Assembly (NCBI GenBank): GCA_963736975.1
Contig: CAVTQY010000002.1
Location: 124,001 to 188,000, forward strand
Origin: CAVTQY01 sp963736975
GTDB taxonomy: Bacteria; Pseudomonadota; Alphaproteobacteria; Acetobacterales; Acetobacteraceae
Reading direction: 5' to 3'
DNA length: 64,000 bases
Positions 62,831 through 64,000 of this stretch are shown in pieces. Each line of letters opens with the position of its first letter. Position 1 is the first letter of the stretch. The position numbers and the translations under genes are program-made. The notes under the pieces are model-generated. The model was not told the DNA's origin and searched no databases. It saw nothing but the letters and a program-made list of their open reading frames with translations.

Positions 62831-64000
62831 CTACGCGGCCCGCACCTTTGCCAGGAACCCGTCCAACGCGCCGCGCAGCGCCTCAGCCTGACGGCTGAGG
62901 TCCTGCGCCACGCCCAGCACGTCGATGGCCGCCGCACCGGAGGATCGCGCCGCGTTGCTCACGCTGTCCACGCTCTCAGTGACCTGGCGTGTGCCGCCGG
63001 CGGCCTGCTGCACGCTGCGAGCGATCTCCTGCGTTGCGGCGCGCTGCTGCTCGATCGCGGCTGCGATCGTGGCGGCGATCCGGTCCATATCCTCGACAAT
63101 CTGCGTAATGCCGTGGATCGCTTCCACCGCTGCCTGCGTGGAACTTTGCATCGCGGCGATCTGCCCGGAGATCTCCTCCGTCGCCTTGGCGGTCTGGCTC
63201 GCAAGGCTTTTCACCTCGGACGCCACGACGGCGAAGCCCTTGCCGGCATCACCGGCACGCGCCGCCTCGATGGTTGCATTCAGCGCCAACAGGTTGGTCT
63301 GGCCGGCAATGTTGTTGATGAGCCCAATCACGTCGCCGATCTTGTGCGCCGCGCCGGTCAGGTGCTGCACCGTGGTTTCCGTGCGCCGCGTCGCTTCGTT
63401 GGCCTCGCGCGCGATGCCGGCCGCTTTGCCGACCTGGCTGGCCACCTCGGCTATCGAAGCTGACAGTTGCTCCGCCGCGCCGGCCACGCTCTGCACATGC
63501 GCCGACGCCTCCTCGGACGCGGCCGCTGCGAGCGTTACTTCCTGCCCGGTCTGCTCCACCGAGCCGGCAACCGTTTTGGCGCCGGTTTCCAGTCGCGCCA
63601 CTCCCGCGGACACTCCATGCGCGATCCCGGCGACCTCGGATTCGAACCCGGCCGCCAGCTGCAACATGGCCTGATGCCGCTCGGCGTCGGCGCGCGTCGC
63701 GAGTTCGCTCTGTTCGGCTCGCATGCGCTGGCGCTGCACGGCGTTATCTTTGAACACCAGCACAGTCTGCGCCATCCCGCCAAGTTCATCGCCGCGGTCG
63801 GTCCCGGGCACCTCGGTGTCCAGTTCGCCTTTGGCGAGGCGTTCCATCGCGGTTTTGAGCCCGGCCAGCGCCCGGCCGATATCGCGGCTGACCAGCCAAG
63901 CGAACAACATCGTCAGCAAAAGGACGAAGCCGCCGATTCCGGCGAGTTTCAAAGCATCGGCGCGGAAGGCGGACTCGAGGTCATCCGCATAGGCGCCGGC
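62831..64000 (-). CDS. methyl-accepting chemotaxis protein, N-terminus outside window
   Basis: The frame is open through the right edge, so the gene is partial. It has a membrane helix (GGFVLLLTMLFAWLVS), a HAMP domain (LAGLKTAMERLAKGELDTEV, GDELGGMAQTVLVFKDNA) and the signalling tip INNIAGQTNLLALNATIEAARAGDAGKGFAVVASEVKSLA-type core, ending at 62831. The sensing domain lies beyond 64000. Confidence 0.92.
   Translation of the reverse strand, partial: AGAYADDLESAFRADALKLAGIGGFVLLLTMLFAWLVSRDIGRALAGLKTAMERLAKGELDTEVPGTDRGDELGGMAQTVLVFKDNAVQRQRMRAEQSELATRADAERHQAMLQLAAGFESEVAGIAHGVSAGVARLETGAKTVAGSVEQTGQEVTLAAAASEEASAHVQSVAGAAEQLSASIAEVASQVGKAAGIAREANEATRRTETTVQHLTGAAHKIGDVIGLINNIAGQTNLLALNATIEAARAGDAGKGFAVVASEVKSLASQTAKATEEISGQIAAMQSSTQAAVEAIHGITQIVEDMDRIAATIAAAIEQQRAATQEIARSVQQAAGGTRQVTESVDSVSNAARSSGAAAIDVLGVAQDLSRQAEALRGALDGFLAKVRAA

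Noticed and set aside
1..64000. CRISPR array or rRNA operon
   Set aside because: No regular spacer-repeat pattern and no rRNA sequence were seen.

Overview
The window reads as a high-GC alphaproteobacterial chromosome, most likely Rhodospirillales and probably Acetobacteraceae. That call is inference from gene order (infA-maf-rng-yacG next to tRNA-Phe, purC-purS-purQ-purL-bolA-grxD) and from protein style; no 16S or database search was available.

Layout. Positions 1-8388 are the right-hand end of an integrative conjugative element. It holds the tail of a Trb mating-pair operon (trbL, trbF, trbG, trbI, DUF2274), a two-gene cargo (isochorismatase-like hydrolase and a tandem monooxygenase-fold membrane protein), a gene-poor stretch with a 3' tRNA-Gly fragment, and a P4-type tyrosine integrase beside tRNA-Phe. 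Positions 8389-22860 are conserved core genes: yacG, rng, maf, infA, hisD, hisG, ridA, rlmH, an aldo/keto reductase, yicC, gmk, the purine genes, bolA, grxD, a glycosyltransferase and a GST. After tRNA-Ser (22925) come a TctC-like receptor, phbB, a membrane glycerophosphodiesterase, a patatin-like esterase, a GntP permease, a decayed radical SAM gene, a DoxX-like protein, MFS and metallo-beta-lactamase genes, a methyltransferase, an L,D-transpeptidase, ribA, an OmpR-type regulator and a large uncharacterised two-anchor protein with a PKD-like domain.

Positions 40-48 kb hold a Pho-box-driven pstSCA operon with no pstB before an IS630 element, a secreted protein, a TetR regulator, and a decay zone with remnants of a carotenoid oxygenase and an IspZ-like septation protein. 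From 48 to 64 kb come an M20 peptidase, an apparent aromatic-amino-acid attenuator (leader peptide with five aromatic codons, then an intrinsic terminator) with no aromatic biosynthesis gene after it, cysQ, a PEP-CTERM protein, a TPR-sulfotransferase / 2OG-oxygenase / TPR-sulfotransferase cassette, a complete dipeptide-type ABC transporter, small overlapping genes and a chemotaxis receptor cut by the window edge.

At least ten otherwise well-conserved genes are split by a single extra or missing base, nearly always one extra base away from long homopolymers. This looks more like insertion-type sequencing error than decay. The radical SAM, carotenoid oxygenase and IspZ loci have lost motifs, internal segments or gained stops, so they look genuinely dead. 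No CRISPR array or rRNA was seen.
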